This document shows positions 6,127-8,332 of a stretch of 8,332 nucleotides of DNA, piece after piece (position 1 is the stretch's first letter; each line of letters begins with the position of its first letter). Both the position numbers and the translations under genes were made by a program. The notes beneath the pieces are model-generated. The model saw nothing but the letters and a program-made list of their open reading frames with translations. It was not told the origin of the DNA and did no database searches. Origin of the DNA: Synergistaceae bacterium (GTDB taxonomy: Bacteria; Synergistota; Synergistia; Synergistales; Aminobacteriaceae); the NCBI GenBank assembly GCA_031289165.1, contig JAITPZ010000182.1, positions 1-8,332 on the forward strand. The letters run 5' to 3'.

Positions 6127-6854
6127 TACTCCAAAATGCCGATGGTAAATCGATCACGCCGGGGCGGGGTCTGAAAATCCTGAACGACGGGCTCTCCTTC
6201 ACTCGGGGGGCAAAAATGGATGACGTGAGGCGCGAAGTTCAGAAGTTCGGGGTGGCGATACGCGACACGAACGACGACGCGATACAGATCGAAACAGTCG
6301 CAAAGCGATATGTGGGGGTGAAGGTCGTTCACGGCCCCCTCGATTCGCGCCGCCGCGTCCGGGACGTCCATGCTCCGGGGCCCCTCGCAGAGAATGTCCA
6401 CGGCCTCGCTCAGCCGGGGCCACTTGAACCGGCCTTCGCCGCGTCCCCGGGCGTTGCCGGGGCGCGCAGGGATGGCGCAGTAGGCGGTGAGCCCCCGCAT
6501 GGAGCACCACCATTTGAAAAATCTCTGGGCAAATTCGGGCAGAAAGGCGGTGTCGAACGCCAGGTTGTGGACGACGACGCCCGCGACGTCGAAGTCGTCC
6601 CACAGATTGAGCAAATCGGGCCAGTCCTCCAGAAAGTGGAGGGGCGCGGGTATCGCGAGACGCAACGCCGCCACCCGTGCCGGAGTGAGTCCATGGATGC
6701 GCGCGGCCCGGGAATCGTAGGGTTCGTGAGGAACGTAGACGCGATTGAAGAGGCTCAGAAGAGCCCCTTTCGCGTCGAAAACCAGAGAGGATGCGGACAG
6801 CACGGACGATCCCCTCATCCCGTTCGTTTCCAGGTCGAAAACGGCGATATTCAT
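6099..6854 (-). CDS. DEDDh-family 3'-5' exonuclease (DnaQ-like)
   Basis: A 251-residue protein of the DnaQ/RNase T exonuclease superfamily, which removes nucleotides from 3' ends with two metal ions. Exo I is FDLET with D7 and E9. Exo II is VVHNLAFDTAFL with D101. Exo III is HISLCD with H181 and D186, the H-x4-D spacing of the DEDDh subclass (serine where alanine is common). All five catalytic residues are therefore present. A Trp/Phe-rich segment (FFKWWC, 112-117) follows Exo II, and about 60 residues after Exo III match nothing I know. Substrate (DNA proofreading, RNA trimming or small oligonucleotides) cannot be decided; there is no polymerase, helicase or BRCT part. ATG at 6854 directly precedes the first exonuclease strand, but the nearest purine-rich site (GGGGGA, 6868-6873) is 13 bases away, so initiation may be weak. 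It follows the terminator of the amidohydrolase gene, so it needs its own promoter, which I could not identify. Confidence 0.85.
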   Translation of the reverse strand: MNIAVFDLETNGMRGSSVLSASSLVFDAKGALLSLFNRVYVPHEPYDSRAARIHGLTPARVAALRLAIPAPLHFLEDWPDLLNLWDDFDVAGVVVHNLAFDTAFLPEFAQRFFKWWCSMRGLTAYCAIPARPGNARGRGEGRFKWPRLSEAVDILCEGPRSMDVPDAAARIEGAVNDLHPHISLCDCFDLYRVVVRVAYRHPELLNFAPHVIHFCPPSEGEPVVQDFQTPPRRDRFTIGILEYEQKLRSVI

Positions 6855-6896
6855 GGAATGTCGCTTTTCCCCCGATCATGCCTGACAGCGATTCGC

Positions 6897-6953
6897 AAAA
6901 AAACCGGGAGGATATCCCCGCAGGAATCTCTTCCTGAAAGATTATCCTCCCGG
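6897..6953 (-). terminator. Rho-independent terminator after the amidohydrolase gene
   Basis: Read on the minus strand, a perfect 11-bp stem (CCGGGAGGATA with TATCCTCCCGG, at 6943-6953 and 6904-6914) encloses a second perfect 6-bp stem, CAGGAA/TTCCTG (6921-6936), closed by a GAGA tetraloop of the GNRA class. Seven U residues (6897-6903) follow directly. It lies 55 bp after the amidohydrolase stop. On the plus strand the same hairpin is followed by only CTTTTAT, so it acts mainly on the minus strand. The rest of 6855-7007 shows nothing else. Confidence 0.93.
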
Positions 6954-7007
6954 CTTTTATTGTACCCGTGAAGTTTGCTTTTTACAATTTTTCCACAGGG
7001 AGCGTCT

Positions 7008-8210
7008 TCAATTTTCTTCCAGGAACTTCCACGCGAAGGCGGCGTGCAGGGCCGTGGCGTTCCAGAGGACCGATTCGTCGACGTCGAATTTCGGGGAGTG
7101 ATGGGGCATGTCGGATTTCTTTTCCGCGGAGGCTACCCCAAGGTTCACGAACACCGCGGGGACGACCTTTCCGTAGTGGCTGAAATCCTCCGAGCCCATC
7201 ACGAGTTCGGACTCCCTGACGTTCTTTGCCCCCAGAACGGACTCCGCCACGGACTTCGCCAGCGTCGTCATGTCCGGGTCGTTGATGGTCGAGGGGAGAA
7301 GCGGGGTATATTTGAAGTCGATTTTGCAGCGATAAGCCTCGCCGAGCGTTTTGAACAGACGGGTCATCGCGGCCCTCACGCGCTCCTGAACCTCCGGTCG
7401 GAAGGTGCGCACGGTTCCGCACATCTCCACACGGTCGGGGATGATGTTGAATACGTACGAGGAGGTTTTCATTCCGCCGACGCTGATGACGGCGGTGTCC
7501 CGCGGGGATATCTCGCGGGAGATGACGGTCTGGATGGCGTTGCCGATCTCAAACGCCGCTATGGTCGGGTCGATGGCTCCCTCGGGGGCGGATCCGTGAC
7601 CGCCCCTGCCGCCGATCGTCGTCTCCCAGGAGTCGGCGCCCGCCATGAAAGGGCCGGAGCGATATTCCAGCACTCCCGAGGACACGGTGGACATCACGTG
7701 GATGCCGAACACCGCGCTCGCTCCCTCCAGCGCGCCGCCGTCGATCAGGGCCTTCGCTCCCGGACGGATCCCGTGCTCCTCGGCCGGCTGAAACAGGAGG
7801 CGCACCTTTCCCTTAAGTTCGCCCTTCAGGGCCGTCAGGACTTTTACCGCGCCGATGAGGGCGGCCGCGTGGGAATCGTGCCCGCACGCGTGCATGGCCC
7901 CGGCCTTTTTGGACTTATAAGGGACGTCCTTTTCGTCGTTCAGGGGCAAAGCGTCGATGTCGGCGCGCAGGGCGACGCATTTCCCCGGCTTACCTCCGAC
8001 GATGTCGGCGATGACGCCGCACTGCGTCCCTCCGAAGCCCACCTTAATGTTTTCGCATCCGATTTTTTTGAGCTCTTCCGCGATGCGCTTCGTCGTTTCC
8101 ACCTCGTTCCACGATGTCTCCGGGTTCATGTGAAAGTGACGACGCAGCTCGATGATTTCCTTTTCGCCGTTTTTCGCGAGAGTTTTGATTTTATCTATCA
8201 TTTCTACCAT
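7008..8210 (-). CDS. M20D-family metal-dependent amidohydrolase/peptidase
   Basis: A 400-residue cytosolic hydrolase of the M20D group (aminoacylase, hippurate and indoleacetyl-amino-acid hydrolases), which splits N-acyl or amide bonds of amino-acid conjugates. Visible metal-site residues are C109 and H111 in MHACGHDSH (106-114), the E144-E145 pair in FQPAEE (general base and ligand), H171 in FGIHVMS, and the C-terminal H370/H371 in PHHSPKF. The lid or dimerisation domain is about 188-300 (GGRGGHGSAPEGAIDP). GSEDFSHY at 339-346 is typical of the family. Length and motif order are normal, with no signal peptide. ATG at 8210 is supported by AAGGAG at 8221-8226, ten bases upstream. It starts 35 bp after a membrane-protein gene on the same strand, so the two are probably co-transcribed, perhaps an importer with the enzyme for its substrate. 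The true substrate is unknown. Confidence 0.93.
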   Translation of the reverse strand: MVEMIDKIKTLAKNGEKEIIELRRHFHMNPETSWNEVETTKRIAEELKKIGCENIKVGFGGTQCGVIADIVGGKPGKCVALRADIDALPLNDEKDVPYKSKKAGAMHACGHDSHAAALIGAVKVLTALKGELKGKVRLLFQPAEEHGIRPGAKALIDGGALEGASAVFGIHVMSTVSSGVLEYRSGPFMAGADSWETTIGGRGGHGSAPEGAIDPTIAAFEIGNAIQTVISREISPRDTAVISVGGMKTSSYVFNIIPDRVEMCGTVRTFRPEVQERVRAAMTRLFKTLGEAYRCKIDFKYTPLLPSTINDPDMTTLAKSVAESVLGAKNVRESELVMGSEDFSHYGKVVPAVFVNLGVASAEKKSDMPHHSPKFDVDESVLWNATALHAAFAWKFLEEN

Positions 8211-8245
8211 CTCGGCATGACTCCTTCTCGAGTGTTATCGCGAAA

Positions 8246-8332
8246 TTATTGAGTGCTGATGACCTGGGCCAGGTAGCCGGCCAGAACGACGGAACCGATC
8301 GTCACCGTGGTGAAGCCGCCGATCAGCATTTT
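8246..8332 (-). CDS. C-terminal end of a probable membrane protein (partial)
   Basis: Reading leftward from the right edge, a frame of 28 codons ends in TAA at 8246-8248. The visible tail, MLIGGFTTVTIGSVVLAGYL then AQVISTQ, is one long hydrophobic stretch with small residues, as in the last transmembrane helix of a transporter or other inner-membrane protein. Only 35 bp separate it from the amidohydrolase start and no terminator lies between, so the two form a likely operon. A transporter for acyl-amino acids or dipeptides would make sense next to an M20 hydrolase, but the fragment is too short to assign a family. Confidence 0.6.
   Translation of the reverse strand, partial: KMLIGGFTTVTIGSVVLAGYLAQVISTQ

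Noticed and set aside
6975..8252. Long plus-strand open frame of 425 codons opposite the amidohydrolase
   Set aside because: The minus strand encodes a complete M20D enzyme with all metal-site residues. The antisense translation is rich in Arg, Gly, His and Val with no family motif.

Overview
The window holds seven complete protein-coding genes and two gene ends cut by the window edges. It is a G+C-rich bacterial chromosome segment with tight gene packing, Shine-Dalgarno-type starts (two of them on TTG codons) and intrinsic terminators. The gene mix is a YhaM-type exoribonuclease, an RluA-family pseudouridine synthase, a CNNM/CorC membrane protein, a prenyl synthase, a Cys-rich PAS diguanylate cyclase and an M20D amidohydrolase. 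It would suit an anaerobic, amino-acid-using bacterium such as a member of the Synergistota, but that is a weak inference from gene content and no phylogenetic marker is present. I see no phage, insertion sequence, CRISPR array, tRNA or rRNA.

Layout. The left edge carries the last 23 codons of an unidentified plus-strand gene, followed by a strong plus-strand terminator. Facing it is a two-gene minus-strand unit: the YhaM-like OB-fold/HD protein (1120-2193), then the pseudouridine synthase (180-1109), only 10 bp apart. A 432-bp divergent spacer (2194-2625) follows. It is rich in short hairpins and promoter-like boxes and separates this RNA-metabolism pair from the plus-strand CNNM/CorC gene (2626-3945).

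From 3969 to the right edge everything is on the minus strand. In transcription order this is: the end of an unidentified membrane protein, the M20 amidohydrolase (7008-8210), a textbook terminator (6897-6953), a DEDDh 3'-5' exonuclease (6099-6854), a PAS-GGDEF diguanylate cyclase (5072-6067) with its own likely promoter inside the exonuclease 3' end, and a trans-prenyl diphosphate synthase (3969-5018). The membrane protein and the amidohydrolase probably form a uptake/hydrolysis pair. The exonuclease, cyclase and prenyl synthase look like adjacent housekeeping or regulatory genes rather than one pathway.

I found no clear new multi-gene system. The parts most worth a second look are the structured 432-bp divergent spacer, the four-cysteine PAS sensor of the diguanylate cyclase, the departure from the usual second aspartate-rich motif in the prenyl synthase, and the nested hairpin terminator with a GNRA-type loop.
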